Positions 35,430 through 45,113 are shown, numbered from the stretch's first letter. The stretch is 64,000 nt of DNA from Pseudoxanthomonas koreensis_A (GCF_041890415.1 NZ_CP169056.1:2604001-2668000), one strand, 5' to 3'. Translations and numbers: made by a program. The notes: generated from the sequence alone by a model not told the origin.

Positions 35430-35654
35430 CATCCGACCCGCGCATCGATGGACAACCGCCGCGCCGCGGGGACGGCGCGCGGAACCGTCGGCCGCACTGC
35501 GGCCGGCCACTGCCGATGCCGGGCCTACCGGGGAGCTTTCCAGCATGTGTGATACGCACGTCCATCGTTGCACCCGCGCGCCCATCGATGCCGCCCTGGC
35601 GGCCTGCCGCCGCCGGCCGCGATCGGCAGCCCTCGCCGCGGGAGCCGGCTGACC

Positions 35655-37679
35655 GTGGCCACCGCGCTTCTGCCCCGCCACGACCCGCGCACCGGCCCGG
35701 GCTGGATGCTGGAGCGGCTGGGCACCGCGGTGTGGATCTTCGATATCGATGACGGCTGCGTGGTCTGGGCCAACACCGCCGCGCTGGAGATCTGGAACGC
35801 CGCCGGGCTGGAAGAACTGCGCGCCCGGCGAATGAACGAGACGATGTCGCCGGCGGTGCAGCGCCGCCTGCGCCAGTACCAGGCCGACTTCGCCGCGCGC
35901 AACACCGTGTTCACCGAGCTGTGGACGCTGTACCCGCGTGGCGTGCCGCGGCCGATGCGGGTCCGCTTCAGCGGCGTGCGCCTGGTCGGTGGCCGGGTCG
36001 GCATGCTCTGCGAGGGCGCTCCCGAAGAAGGCATGGAGCCGGAGATGATGCGCAGCGCCGATGCGCTGCTGCACACCCAGCTGATGATCTCGCTGCACCG
36101 GGACGACGGCCGCGCGCTGTATCTCAACCCGGCCGCGCGGGCCGCGTTCGAAGGCCGCCACGAACGCCTGGTGGACCGCTTCGCCCAGGCCGAGGACCAC
36201 GCCCGCCTGCTCGATGCACTGGTCGGCCACGGCGAGGCGCGGCTGACCGCTCCGGTGCATACCTGCGACGGCGTGCGCTGGCACGAACTCACCGCCCGCA
36301 CCTGCCTGGACCCGGCCACCGGCGATCCGTCGCTGCTGGTCAGCGCCACCGACGTGAGCAGCCTCAAGCAGGCGCAGGCGCTGGCCCAGGACATGGCCCA
36401 CCACGACCCCATGACCGGGCTGCCCAACCGGCTCATGCTCTCGCCGCTGTTCGACCGGCTCAGCGCGCACGCGCGGGCGGCCGGCAGCGGGCTGGGGATG
36501 TTCTTCATCGACCTGGACCAGTTCAAGTCGATCAACGACACCCTTGGCCACCAGCACGGCGATGCCTTCCTGGTGGAAGTGGGACGACGCCTGTCGGCGC
36601 TGCGCGGTGCGCAGGACGCCGTGCTGCGGCTGGGTGGCGACGAGTTCCTGTTCCTGGCCATCGAAGACCCCGCGCAACCACGGCTGGAGGCATTGGCCAC
36701 GCGGATGCTGGAGCAACTGTCGATGCCGGTGGGCAGCGGCGGCCGGCGGGTGGTGGTCACGCCCAGCATCGGCCTGGCCCGCTTCCCGGACCACGGCCAG
36801 GACGCACAGTCCCTGCTGCGCTGCGCCGATTGGGCCATGTACGAGGCCAAGACCCAGGGGCGTTGCCAGTACCGGCTGTTCCACGACCAGTCCCGCACCC
36901 GCATGGAGACCCAGCTCGAACTGCTGGCCGACCTGAAGGAAGCCATCGACGGCCAGCAGTTCGACGTGCACTACCAGTTGCGGCATTCGGTGGCGCGCGG
37001 CCGCACCGTGGCGGTAGAGGCACTGGCGCGCTGGCACCACCCGGTGCACGGCACCGTGCCTGCGGCCCAGTTCATCCCCCTGTGCGAGCGCGCCGGCCTG
37101 ATCAACGCGCTGGGTACCCTGGTGATGCAGCGCGCGCTGGGCCAGCAGCGCCAGTGGCAGGCGCGTGGCCTGGACGTGGGCGTGTCGATCAACGTCTCGC
37201 TGCGCCAGCTCAGCGACCCAGGCTTCGGCGCGCATGTGGCGCAACTGCTGGAAGATGCCGGCTGCCAGGGCGACCGCATCGAGCTGGAGCTGACCGAAAC
37301 GGTGCTGGTGGAAGGCAGCCGCACCGTCCACGAAAACCTGGAACGGATCCGCGCGCTGGGCATGCGCATCGCCATCGACGACTTCGGCACCGGGTATTCC
37401 AACCTGGCGCGGCTCAGCGAAACGGCCATCGACTGCATCAAGATCGACCGCAGCCTGATCTTCGGCCTGCCACGCAACGCCGCCATCGTGGAGACCATCG
37501 TCGCCATGTGCCGGCTGATGCGGGTCACCATCGTGGCCGAGGGCGTGGAAACGGCCGAGGTCGCCGAGTGGGCCGGCCGCCACGGCTGCCACGAGCTGCA
37601 GGGCTTCCACTTCGGCCGGCCGATGCCGGCTGCCGAGATGGAGGCGCGGCTGGCGGCCGAGCACGCCGCCGCACCCTAG
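35655..37679 (+). CDS. PAS-GGDEF-EAL cyclic-di-GMP protein
   Basis: About 674 residues, without transmembrane helices. Two PAS-like sensory domains (about 20-120 and 130-245), a GGDEF domain (about 253-410; HDPMTGLPNRLM, intact GGDEF at about residue 325) and an EAL domain (about 425-674; VEALARWHHPVHG, LELTETVLVEG, IDDFGTGYSNLARL, VAEGVETAEV, QGFHFGRPM). Both catalytic motifs are intact, so it could make and degrade c-di-GMP; which dominates cannot be told. I chose GTG 35655, which has GGAG 10 bases upstream; the usual EAL opening YQPI reads YQLR here. Upstream frame is not protein-like. Confidence 0.92.
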   Translation: MATALLPRHDPRTGPGWMLERLGTAVWIFDIDDGCVVWANTAALEIWNAAGLEELRARRMNETMSPAVQRRLRQYQADFAARNTVFTELWTLYPRGVPRPMRVRFSGVRLVGGRVGMLCEGAPEEGMEPEMMRSADALLHTQLMISLHRDDGRALYLNPAARAAFEGRHERLVDRFAQAEDHARLLDALVGHGEARLTAPVHTCDGVRWHELTARTCLDPATGDPSLLVSATDVSSLKQAQALAQDMAHHDPMTGLPNRLMLSPLFDRLSAHARAAGSGLGMFFIDLDQFKSINDTLGHQHGDAFLVEVGRRLSALRGAQDAVLRLGGDEFLFLAIEDPAQPRLEALATRMLEQLSMPVGSGGRRVVVTPSIGLARFPDHGQDAQSLLRCADWAMYEAKTQGRCQYRLFHDQSRTRMETQLELLADLKEAIDGQQFDVHYQLRHSVARGRTVAVEALARWHHPVHGTVPAAQFIPLCERAGLINALGTLVMQRALGQQRQWQARGLDVGVSINVSLRQLSDPGFGAHVAQLLEDAGCQGDRIELELTETVLVEGSRTVHENLERIRALGMRIAIDDFGTGYSNLARLSETAIDCIKIDRSLIFGLPRNAAIVETIVAMCRLMRVTIVAEGVETAEVAEWAGRHGCHELQGFHFGRPMPAAEMEARLAAEHAAAP

Positions 37680-37683
37680 CCGC

Positions 37684-38478
37684 TCAGCCCGAGGCCGGCA
37701 CGCTCGCGGCCACCGCCAGCAGGAACAGTGCGAAGACCCGGCGCAGCGCCTGTGCGCTGAGCCGGTGCGCCAGCCGCGTGCCCCATGGCGCGGCCAGCAC
37801 CGAGGCCGCCGCCACGCCAATGGCCGCCGGCAGGTAAACGTAGCCGATGCCGTGCTGCGGCAGCACCCCGGCCGGCGCATGCACCGCATAGCCCAATGCG
37901 CTGGCCAGGCCGATGGCCACGCCGCAGGCGCTGGACGTGCCCACCGCGCGCACCGGCACCACACCGCGCCAGACCAGCAATGGCACGGTCATGCTGCCGC
38001 CGCCGATGCCCACCACCGCCGACAACGCGCCGATGCCGCCGCCGGCCGCGCTCATCGGCCAGCCGCGCGGCACAGGCGCCTGGCCGCCGCCGGGCACCGC
38101 GACCGTGCGCCCGAACCCCACCTGCCACGCCGCCAGCAGGCAGTAGCCGCACACGATCCAGCGCAGCACGCCGCCATCCAGCGCAACCGCAACGCCGCTG
38201 CCCAGCCAGCCACCCAGCAACAGGCCGGGCACCATCCACGCCACCGTCGGCCACAGCACGCTGCCGCGGCGTGCATGGGCGCGCGCAGAGGACGCGGCGG
38301 TGAGCACGATGCTGGCCAGCGAACTGGCCAGGGCCACATGCATCGCCACCTCCTGCGGCACCCCGAACAGCGGCAGCAGCCAGGCCAGCGCCGCCACCAG
38401 CACCAGCCCGCCGCCGACCCCGAGCAGGCCGGCCAGCACGCCCACGGCCACGCCGAGCAGCGGAAACAGCAGGTACAT
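37684..38478 (-). CDS. TSUP-family permease (TauE/SafE type)
   Basis: 264-residue inner-membrane protein with about eight helices in two repeats: LLGVAVGVLAGLLGVGGGLV and IGALSAVVGIGGGSMTVPLL are the paired signature stretches. The family exports sulfite or sulfonates or other organosulfur compounds; the substrate here is unknown. Start is uncertain: ATG 38478 or in-frame GTG codons at 38490 and 38508 without strong Shine-Dalgarno. Convergent with the GGDEF-EAL gene (4 bp between stops) and divergent from slt. Confidence 0.88.
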   Translation of the reverse strand: MYLLFPLLGVAVGVLAGLLGVGGGLVLVAALAWLLPLFGVPQEVAMHVALASSLASIVLTAASSARAHARRGSVLWPTVAWMVPGLLLGGWLGSGVAVALDGGVLRWIVCGYCLLAAWQVGFGRTVAVPGGGQAPVPRGWPMSAAGGGIGALSAVVGIGGGSMTVPLLVWRGVVPVRAVGTSSACGVAIGLASALGYAVHAPAGVLPQHGIGYVYLPAAIGVAAASVLAAPWGTRLAHRLSAQALRRVFALFLLAVAASVPASG

Positions 38479-38578
38479 CGTCAATGGCACGTCCAGCAAG
38501 GCATCCACTCCGTGATGCCGCCCTTGCGCAACACGCAAACCAGGCGCGCGGACATCACGGCCATTCAGGCGGATTGGG

Positions 38579-38584
38579 TATATT
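38579..38584 (+). promoter_or_regulatory. -10 element immediately before slt
   Basis: TATATT; seven bases from its last T is 38591, one base before the slt ATG, and no Shine-Dalgarno fits in CGGGCAC. Confidence 0.55.
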
Positions 38585-38591
38585 CGGGCAC

Positions 38592-40574
38592 ATGTCGCAT
38601 TCCACCAACCACCCCACTGCGCCACGCGCGCCACGCCCTCCCTTCCTGCTGTTGCCGCTGCTGCTGCTTGCCGCAGCCGCCGGCCATGCACAACCGGCCG
38701 GGACCACGACCGACGCGGCGATGAAAACCGCGCTGGCCGCCGCCCAGCGCGGGCAACTGGGCCAGGCCCAGGCCGATGCCCTGCGTGGCGACCCGCGCTG
38801 GCCGTGGCTGGAATCCACCCGCCTGTCGCGCAATCTCGATGCGGCGGCCGATGCCGGCCAGGTGCGTGCGTTCCTGCAACACCACGACGGCCAGGCGGCC
38901 GCCGATGCATTGCGTGAACGCTGGCTGGCGGCACTGGCACGTCGCCAGGACTGGAGCGGACTGCTGGCGGACTGGCGCCCGCAGACCGATGCCGGCCTGC
39001 GCTGCGCGCGCCTGAATGCACTGCAGGCGCTTGGCCGCACCGATGCCGGCTGGACGACCGAGGCACAGGCACTGTGGCGCACCGGCAAGTCCATGCCCGA
39101 TGCATGCGACCCGGTATTCGCCACTTTGGCCTCGCGCGGCGGGCTGGATGATGCGTTGCGCTGGGAGCGCTTCGACCTGGCGCTGGCCGAGTCCGACCCG
39201 GCGGTGATGCGCGCGGCGGCCAGCGGGCTGCCGGCCGCAGCCAGGGCCCTGGCCGAGGACTACGCCGCCTTTGTCCAGGCCCCGCATGCGCGCACCGGCC
39301 AATGGCCGCGTGACACGCGCAGCCGCAAGGTGGCATCGGCCGGGTTGACCCGGCTGGCGCGCAATGCGCCCAGCGCGGGCGAAGCACAGCTGGCGCGGAT
39401 CAGCCCCGCCCTGGGCATGACCGACGCCGAACGCGGCCCGGTGCTCTACCAGATCGCCCTGCAGACCGTAGCGTCCTACCTGCCGGATTCGGCCAGGCGC
39501 CTGGCGGCGGTGCCCGAATCGGCCTACGACGAGCGCCTGCACGAGTTCCGGGTGCGCGAGGCGCTGGCCCGTGCCGACTGGAGCGGCGCGCTGGACGCGC
39601 TGCGCAAGCTGCCGGCCTCCATGCGCAACGACTCGCGCTGGCAGTGGTTCGAAGCGCGCATGCTGGAAAAGCTCGGCCGTGGCCCCGAAGCGCTGGCGAT
39701 GTTCCAGCGCACCGCCACCGCGCCGAACTTCCACGGCTTCCTGGCCGCCGACCGGCTCGGCCTGCCGTACGCGCTGTGCCCGTGGACCCATGCGCAGACG
39801 CCGGCGCTGCGCGCCGAAGTGGCACGCGATCCGGCACTGGTACGCGCGCTGGCCCTGTACCGCATCGACCGTGCGGGCTGGGCCGTGCGCGAGTGGAACC
39901 ACGCCATGGCGCGTTTCGACGATGAGCGGCGCCACATGGCCGTGGCCATCGCCCAGGACAATGGCTGGTTCGACCGCGCCGTGTTCGCGCTGGGCAAGCG
40001 GCCGGAGGAGCAGCGCCTGTACACCCTGCGCTTCCCGCTGCACCACGATGCCGAGATCCGCGCCGCCGCGCGCCGCCATGCGCTGGACCCGGCCTGGATC
40101 GCCGCCGAGATCCGCGCCGAGAGCATCTTCAATCCCAATGCACGCTCCCACGCCAATGCACGCGGCCTGATGCAGTTGCTGCCCAGCACCGCCGCAGCAG
40201 TGGCAAAGCGCATTGGCCACGCCTATGCCGGGGCCGAGAGCCTGTACGACGCGGCCACCAACATCGCCCTGGGCAGTGCCTACCTGCGCCAGATGGAAGA
40301 CAAGTACGCCACCACCTACCAGGCGATCGCCGCCTACAACGCCGGCCCGGCGCCGGTGGCGCGCTGGCTCTCGCAGCGCGGCAGCTACGACCCGGACCTG
40401 TGGATCGAGACCATCACCTACAAGGAAACCCGCGAGTACGTCGCCCGGGTGCTGGCCTTCAGCGTGATCTACGACTGGCGCCTCAACGGCGACGCACTGC
40501 CTGTCAGCGACCGCCTGATGGGCCGCACCGAAGGCAAGCGCAAGGCCTTCGCCTGCGCGGCCAAGCCGGAGTAG
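38592..40574 (+). CDS. slt: Soluble lytic murein transglycosylase
   Basis: 660-residue periplasmic enzyme cleaving peptidoglycan glycan strands to 1,6-anhydro products. Signal peptide (hydrophobic FLLLPLLLLAAAAGHAQ), a long superhelical alpha-helical U/L region (about 40-480) and a C-terminal SLT domain. Catalytic Glu510 in EIRAESIFNPNARS, then ANARGLMQLLPSTA, NIALGSAYLRQM and AIAAYNAGPAPVARWL, the standard family 1 motifs. Length is normal for Slt70. Followed after 93 bp by cca. Confidence 0.95.
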   Translation: MSHSTNHPTAPRAPRPPFLLLPLLLLAAAAGHAQPAGTTTDAAMKTALAAAQRGQLGQAQADALRGDPRWPWLESTRLSRNLDAAADAGQVRAFLQHHDGQAAADALRERWLAALARRQDWSGLLADWRPQTDAGLRCARLNALQALGRTDAGWTTEAQALWRTGKSMPDACDPVFATLASRGGLDDALRWERFDLALAESDPAVMRAAASGLPAAARALAEDYAAFVQAPHARTGQWPRDTRSRKVASAGLTRLARNAPSAGEAQLARISPALGMTDAERGPVLYQIALQTVASYLPDSARRLAAVPESAYDERLHEFRVREALARADWSGALDALRKLPASMRNDSRWQWFEARMLEKLGRGPEALAMFQRTATAPNFHGFLAADRLGLPYALCPWTHAQTPALRAEVARDPALVRALALYRIDRAGWAVREWNHAMARFDDERRHMAVAIAQDNGWFDRAVFALGKRPEEQRLYTLRFPLHHDAEIRAAARRHALDPAWIAAEIRAESIFNPNARSHANARGLMQLLPSTAAAVAKRIGHAYAGAESLYDAATNIALGSAYLRQMEDKYATTYQAIAAYNAGPAPVARWLSQRGSYDPDLWIETITYKETREYVARVLAFSVIYDWRLNGDALPVSDRLMGRTEGKRKAFACAAKPE

Positions 40575-40654
40575 CCGGCGTCGGCCGCCCAGCGCGCGCC
40601 AGCGCAGTCGCCTGCACGGCGAGCGGCTGCACGGTCACCTGCACGGCAGCACGC

Positions 40655-40660
40655 TAGGAT
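40655..40660 (+). promoter_or_regulatory. -10-like TAGGAT before cca
   Basis: GCTAGGATGCGGCGC precedes ATG 40668. Read as a -10 it gives a leaderless start at 40667-40668; read as AGGA it is a Shine-Dalgarno with spacing 8. Three CTGCACGG words precede it (40612-40645). Confidence 0.45.
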
Positions 40661-40667
40661 GCGGCGC

Positions 40668-41936
40668 ATGGATACCTACCTGGTCGGCGGCGCGATCCGC
40701 GACGAACTGCTCGGCCTGCCGCCCGGCGACCGCGACTGGGTGGTGGTGGGCGCCACCCCGCAGCAGATGCTGGACGCCGGCTTCCGGCCGGTCGGCCGCG
40801 ATTTCCCGGTATTCCTGCACCCGCACACCGGTGAGGAACACGCCCTGGCGCGCACCGAGCGCAAGAGCGGGCGCGGCCATCGCGGTTTCGTGGTCGACGC
40901 CGATCCCTCGGTCACCCTGGAACAGGACCTGCAGCGCCGCGACTTCACCATCAATGCCATCGCCCGCGATGGTGCCGGCACGCTGGTCGATCCGTATGGC
41001 GGAGTGGCCGACATCGAACGGCGCGTGCTGCGCCATGTCGGCCCGGCGTTCGCCGAAGACCCGCTGCGGGTGCTGCGCGCGGCGCGATTCATGGCCAGGC
41101 TTGCGCCGCTGGGCTTCCAGGTGGCACCGGAAACACTGGCGCTGATGCGGCAGATGGTCGAAGCCGGCGAGCTGGACACACTGGTGGCAGAGCGGGTCTG
41201 GCAGGAGTTGCGCAAGGCGCTGGCCGCCGCGCGCCCGTCGGCATTCCTGTCGACCCTGCGCGAGTGCGGCGCACTGGCGGCGGTGCTGCCCGAAGTGGAC
41301 GCGCTGTACGGCGTGCCGCAGCGCGCCGAGTTCCACCCCGAGGTCGACACCGGCGTGCACCAGCAACTGGTCAGCGACATGGCCGCGCAGCTTGCGCCGG
41401 GCGATGACCTGGTCGGCTTTGCCGCGCTGACCCACGACCTGGGCAAGGCGCTCACCCCGGCGCACGTGCTGCCGCGCCACATCGGCCACGAGGCCGCCGG
41501 GCTGAAGCCGCTGGCCACGCTGTGCGAACGCCTGCGCATCCCGACCACCCATCACCGCCTGGCGCAGGCCGTGTGCCGCGAGCACCTCAACGTGCATCGC
41601 CTGGCCGAACTGCGCGATGCCACGGTGCTGGAGTTGCTGGAACGCTGCGACGCCTTCCGCCAGCCCGCGCACGTGGCGCGCATCGCACTGTGCTGCGAGG
41701 CGGACAAGCGTGGCCGCCTGGGCCACGCCGACGCGGACTATCCGCAGGGTCCGGAGCTGGTGCGCCTGCATGCGGCCGCGGCGGCGGTCAACGCGCGCGA
41801 CCTGGACCTGGCCGAAGGGCTGGATGGACCGCAGGTCGGCCGTGCGCTGCGCCAGGCCCGCATCGACGCCATCGCCGCGGCACGCACGCTGCACAACGGC
41901 ACGCCGCAGCCGCCGCCGCCGGCGTCGGCGCGCTGA
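40668..41936 (+). CDS. cca: CCA-adding enzyme (multifunctional, HD type)
   Basis: 422 residues. Adds or repairs the tRNA 3' CCA end. Nucleotidyltransferase core: YLVGGAIRDELLGLPPGDRD, WVVVGATP, RRDFTINAIA, VDPYGGVADIERRVLRHV and EDPLRVLRAARF. An HD phosphohydrolase domain follows (about 225-330) with THDLGKALTP and the nearby HIGHEAAG, as in E. coli CCA. I chose ATG 40668 over the in-frame ATG 40659, which lies within the TAGGATG motif. Stands alone between slt and a convergent small gene. Confidence 0.95.
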   Translation: MDTYLVGGAIRDELLGLPPGDRDWVVVGATPQQMLDAGFRPVGRDFPVFLHPHTGEEHALARTERKSGRGHRGFVVDADPSVTLEQDLQRRDFTINAIARDGAGTLVDPYGGVADIERRVLRHVGPAFAEDPLRVLRAARFMARLAPLGFQVAPETLALMRQMVEAGELDTLVAERVWQELRKALAAARPSAFLSTLRECGALAAVLPEVDALYGVPQRAEFHPEVDTGVHQQLVSDMAAQLAPGDDLVGFAALTHDLGKALTPAHVLPRHIGHEAAGLKPLATLCERLRIPTTHHRLAQAVCREHLNVHRLAELRDATVLELLERCDAFRQPAHVARIALCCEADKRGRLGHADADYPQGPELVRLHAAAAAVNARDLDLAEGLDGPQVGRALRQARIDAIAAARTLHNGTPQPPPPASAR

Positions 41937-41985
41937 CAGCATCGAATCCGGGCGACAGGCCTGGCCCGGCGCAGCGTCGCAACAC

Positions 41986-42321
41986 TCACTCCCGGGTCCA
42001 CCACTCGCCTTCCTGGCTCCAGTCCACGCCGTGCCACTGGCTGGCCAGCCGGCGGAACTCCGCTCGGTCGATTTCCTTCCATTCGTCGCGCCAGCACCAC
42101 TGCCGCGCGCCGGCAGGGAACAGCACCTTGGTCGGCCCCTTGCCGAAGATGCCGCCATGCAGTGCCCGCTGGTCCGGGCACGCGTAGTACTTCTCGACGA
42201 TCAGGGCGAAGGCCGGCGGCTGCTTGCGCGCTTGCCACCACACGTTGGCAAACAGGCCCGCGATGGCCACGGCGACCACCGCGATGACGGCAAGCACGAC
42301 GATGAGCACGGTCTTGAACAT
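41986..42321 (-). CDS. Small membrane-anchored protein of unknown function
   Basis: 111 residues. One N-terminal helix (VLIVVLAVIAVVAVAIAGLF) is followed by a soluble part rich in Trp (ARQWCWRDEWKEIDRAEFRR; WSQEGEWWTRE) with Cys in YYACPDQRALHGGIFGKGPT. I do not recognise the family. ATG 42321 has AGGAG 5 bases upstream; ATG 42333 is in frame but weaker. It lies 21 bp after nagA on the same strand and is probably co-transcribed with it, but nothing in the sequence links it to amino-sugar metabolism. Confidence 0.75.
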   Translation of the reverse strand: MFKTVLIVVLAVIAVVAVAIAGLFANVWWQARKQPPAFALIVEKYYACPDQRALHGGIFGKGPTKVLFPAGARQWCWRDEWKEIDRAEFRRLASQWHGVDWSQEGEWWTRE

Positions 42322-42342
42322 GGATCTCCTCACGTCCGCGGA

Positions 42343-43491
42343 TCAGGCACCGGAGGACACCCCGCCGATCCAGGTTTCGCGCACCTGCAGCGTCTGGTCC
42401 AGCAACACCAGGTCGGCCTGCAGGCCTGCGGCAATGCGGCCGGTGCGTCCCTCCAGGCCGAGGAAGCGCGCCGGGTAGGTCGCAGCCATGCGCGCGGCCT
42501 CCTCCAGCGGCAGGCCGAGCAGTTGCACGCAGTTGCGCACGGCGGTGGCCATGTCCAGCGCCGAGCCGGCCAGGGCGCCATCGCCATTGCGCACCACCCC
42601 GTCCACGGCGGTGATGGCCTGCCCGTACAGCTCGAACGATGGGTCGTCCGAGCCCACCATCGGCATCGCATCGGTAACCAGGAAGACCTTGCCGCGCGGC
42701 TTGGCCGCCAGCGCCACGCGCAGGCTGGCCGGGTGCACGTGCACGCCGTCGACGATCACGCCGCACCAGCTGTCGCGATGCTCCAGCGCCGCGCCGACCA
42801 CGCCCGGCTCGCGGCCCTGCAGCGGCGACATCGCGTTGTACAGGTGGGTGAAGCCACGCACGCCGGCGCCCAGCCCCGCGCAGGCCTGCGCGTAGGTGGC
42901 GGCGGTATGGCCGGCGGCCACGATCGCCCCGCGCGCGACGAAGGCACGGATGATGTCCGCGGGCACCTGTTCCGGCGCCAGGGTGACCAGGGTGATGCCG
43001 TTGTCCAGGGCGGTGGCCATGGCCACTTCCGCCGCGTCCGGCACGCGGAAGCGGCCGGCGTCATGCGTGCCCTTGCGCGCCGGCGCCAGGTACGGGCCTT
43101 CCAGGTGGATGCCAAGCACCCCGGGCACGCCGGCGGCGATCGCCGCGCGGACCGCGCCGATGGCGCGTTCCATCACCTGCGCGCCGTCGCTGATCAGGGT
43201 GGGCAGGAAACCGGTGGTCCCGAAGCGGCGATGCGCCCGGCCAATCGCGGCAATCGCCTCGGGGCTGGTGTCGTTGTTGAACAGCACGCCGCCACCGCCA
43301 TTGACCTGCGCATCGATGAACCCCGGCAGCAGCCAGCCGCCGCCCAGGTCCTGCACGGTGCCCGCGTGCTGGCGCGCCTGCGCATCAGGCACCAGCGCGG
43401 CGATGCGCCCGGCATCGTCGAGCACCAGCGCCAGGTCGTCGTGGAAGCCGTCGTCCAGCAACACCCGGGCTCCGGCCAGCGCGCGCGCCAT
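42343..43491 (-). CDS. nagA: N-acetylglucosamine-6-phosphate deacetylase
   Basis: 382 residues. Cytoplasmic amidohydrolase converting GlcNAc-6-P to glucosamine-6-P. Seen: FIDAQVNGGGGVLFNNDT, the metal motif GIHLEGPYL, AAGHTAATY, FTHLYNAMSPLQGREPG and LVTDAMPMVG, all typical of NagA. AGGAGG lies 4 bases before the ATG at 43491 and 1 base before that at 43494, so the second ATG is preferred. It diverges from glk; together they suit use of aminosugars and glucose. nagB and a transporter are not in the window. Confidence 0.94.
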   Translation of the reverse strand: MARALAGARVLLDDGFHDDLALVLDDAGRIAALVPDAQARQHAGTVQDLGGGWLLPGFIDAQVNGGGGVLFNNDTSPEAIAAIGRAHRRFGTTGFLPTLISDGAQVMERAIGAVRAAIAAGVPGVLGIHLEGPYLAPARKGTHDAGRFRVPDAAEVAMATALDNGITLVTLAPEQVPADIIRAFVARGAIVAAGHTAATYAQACAGLGAGVRGFTHLYNAMSPLQGREPGVVGAALEHRDSWCGVIVDGVHVHPASLRVALAAKPRGKVFLVTDAMPMVGSDDPSFELYGQAITAVDGVVRNGDGALAGSALDMATAVRNCVQLLGLPLEEAARMAATYPARFLGLEGRTGRIAAGLQADLVLLDQTLQVRETWIGGVSSGA

Positions 43492-43627
43492 CATGCCTCC
43501 TGCCAGTTCGGATTGATCGGCGCCCATGATGCGGCAATCGACCGCCGCGTGGCAGTCGCGGTTGCCAGCCGGCCCGTGTGCGGACCACACTCGCGCCGGT
43601 TGCGGCCACGGGCCGCGGAGAGCTTGC

Positions 43628-44617
43628 GTGCACCCACATTCCCCTGCCGAGGTATTGCTGGCCGCCGACGTGGGTGGCACCTATGCACGCGTGGCGCTGC
43701 TGGAAGCCGGTGCCGGCGATGCGCCGCCGCACCTGCTGCACTACGCCAAGTACGTGAGCGCGGAGTTTGCCAGCCTTGCGCCCATCCTGGCCGACTTCCT
43801 GGCCATGGCCAGGATCAGCGTGCGGCACGCGGTCATCGCCTCGGCCGGCTGCGCGATGGACGATGGCACGGTGATCGCGGCCAACCTGCCCTGGCCGCTG
43901 CCTGCGCGCCAGCTGCAGGACCAGCTCGGGCTGCAGCAGCTGTGGCTGATCAACGATTTCGAGGCGCTGGCGCATGCCGCGGCCCGGCTGGATCCCGCGC
44001 AGGCAACCCACCTGGGTGGACCGGCGCAGCCGGCGCCTGGCCCGGTGCTGGTGCTGGGGCCGGGCACCGGCCTGGGTGCGGCGCTGTGGGTGCCCACGGC
44101 CGGCGCGCCCCGGGTGCTGGCAAGCGAAGCCGGACAGGCAGCCCTGGCGATGGCAACGCCACTGGAAGCGGCGCTGCTTGAGCACATGCGCCAGGGGCGC
44201 AGCCATGTGCCTGCCGAACACGCAATCTCCGGCCCCGGCCTGCTGCATCTTTACCGCGCGCTGGGCGCGCTGCGTGGCACGCCGGTACCGCTGGAGACAC
44301 CGGCGGCACTCACCGCCGCAGCCGCCGCCGGCGACCCGCCCGCACGCGAGACCCTGGAAATCTTCTGCGGCCTGCTCGGCAGCGTGGCCGGCGACCTGGC
44401 ATTGGTCAGCGGTGCCAGCACCGTATGCCTGGCCGGCGGCCTCCTGCCACACCTGGGCCCACTGCTGGACCGCGAACGCATCGTTGCGCGCTTCCTCGAC
44501 AAGGGCCCGATGCGCCAGCGCCTGGCGCAGGTCTGCATCCGCCTGCTCGAGCATGGCCAGCTCGGCGTCACCGGCGCCGCGTACTGGTACCGGGAACAGG
44601 GCACCAACCCGTCCTGA
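43628..44617 (+). CDS. glk: Glucokinase
   Basis: 329 residues of the bacterial glucokinase family (not ROK). Phosphate-1 motif AADVGGTYARVALLE at the N-terminus; LWLINDFEALAHAAARLD; LGPGTGLGAALWV; and CLAGGLLPHLGPLLDR. Phosphorylates glucose with ATP. GTG 43628 has GGAG 9 bases upstream; the frame upstream of it is not protein-like. Divergent from nagA over a 136-bp gap. No regulator gene adjoins. Confidence 0.9.
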   Translation: MHPHSPAEVLLAADVGGTYARVALLEAGAGDAPPHLLHYAKYVSAEFASLAPILADFLAMARISVRHAVIASAGCAMDDGTVIAANLPWPLPARQLQDQLGLQQLWLINDFEALAHAAARLDPAQATHLGGPAQPAPGPVLVLGPGTGLGAALWVPTAGAPRVLASEAGQAALAMATPLEAALLEHMRQGRSHVPAEHAISGPGLLHLYRALGALRGTPVPLETPAALTAAAAAGDPPARETLEIFCGLLGSVAGDLALVSGASTVCLAGGLLPHLGPLLDRERIVARFLDKGPMRQRLAQVCIRLLEHGQLGVTGAAYWYREQGTNPS

Positions 44618-44694
44618 CCCGCGCACCACCGCACGCCCTTCGGTGATTGGCAGCCGCCGCCTGCGTGCGCAGGGCGCGGCCGGGTGCACGCGCG

Positions 44695-45096
44695 TCAACC
44701 GCCGCCGATGCGCCGTTCCAGGCGCAGCAGCGCATCGCGCCACGGACTCACGGCACTCAGCAGGCCCAGGATGACGCCCACGGTATTGGCCACCGCATCG
44801 GCGATGTCGGGCTGGCGGGTGGCGGTGAAACTTCCCTGCATCCACTCCAGCGCCACGCCCAGCAGCACCAGCCCGGCGCCGGCCAGGACCAGCGTCCGTC
44901 CAGGCACCAGCACCTGCACCAGGCCGGCCGCCAGCACCGCGTAGGCCAGCAGGTGTTCGACCTTGTCACCGTGCTGCGGCATCGGCATCTGCGGCGGCGG
45001 CACCAGGCTCAGGACCACCACCAGGGCCACGGCCAGCAGCCACAGGCCCAGCCACAGCAGCGGCCGGCGCAATGGCTTGAGCACGCCTTGGTGCAC
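44695..45096 (-). CDS. VanZ-like membrane protein
   Basis: About 133 residues with four hydrophobic helices: LLWLGLWLLAVALVVVLSLV, HLLAYAVLAAGLVQVLVPG, LVLAGAGLVLLGVALEWMQG and DAVANTVGVILGLLSAVSP. The sequence PPPQMPMPQHGDKVEHLLAY with GDKxEHxxAY is the VanZ-like signature. Function in Gram-negatives unknown. GTG starts only: 45096 or 45084, neither with a good Shine-Dalgarno. It follows the MidA-type gene by 17-29 bp on the same strand, so it is likely translated from the same mRNA. Confidence 0.75.
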   Translation of the reverse strand: MHQGVLKPLRRPLLWLGLWLLAVALVVVLSLVPPPQMPMPQHGDKVEHLLAYAVLAAGLVQVLVPGRTLVLAGAGLVLLGVALEWMQGSFTATRQPDIADAVANTVGVILGLLSAVSPWRDALLRLERRIGGG

Positions 45097-45113
45097 GCGG
45101 CGACGGGCCTGGC

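Noticed and set aside
41617..44181. 854-codon plus-strand open frame over cca, nagA and glk
   Set aside because: Spans four real genes in other frames; no coding signature of its own.
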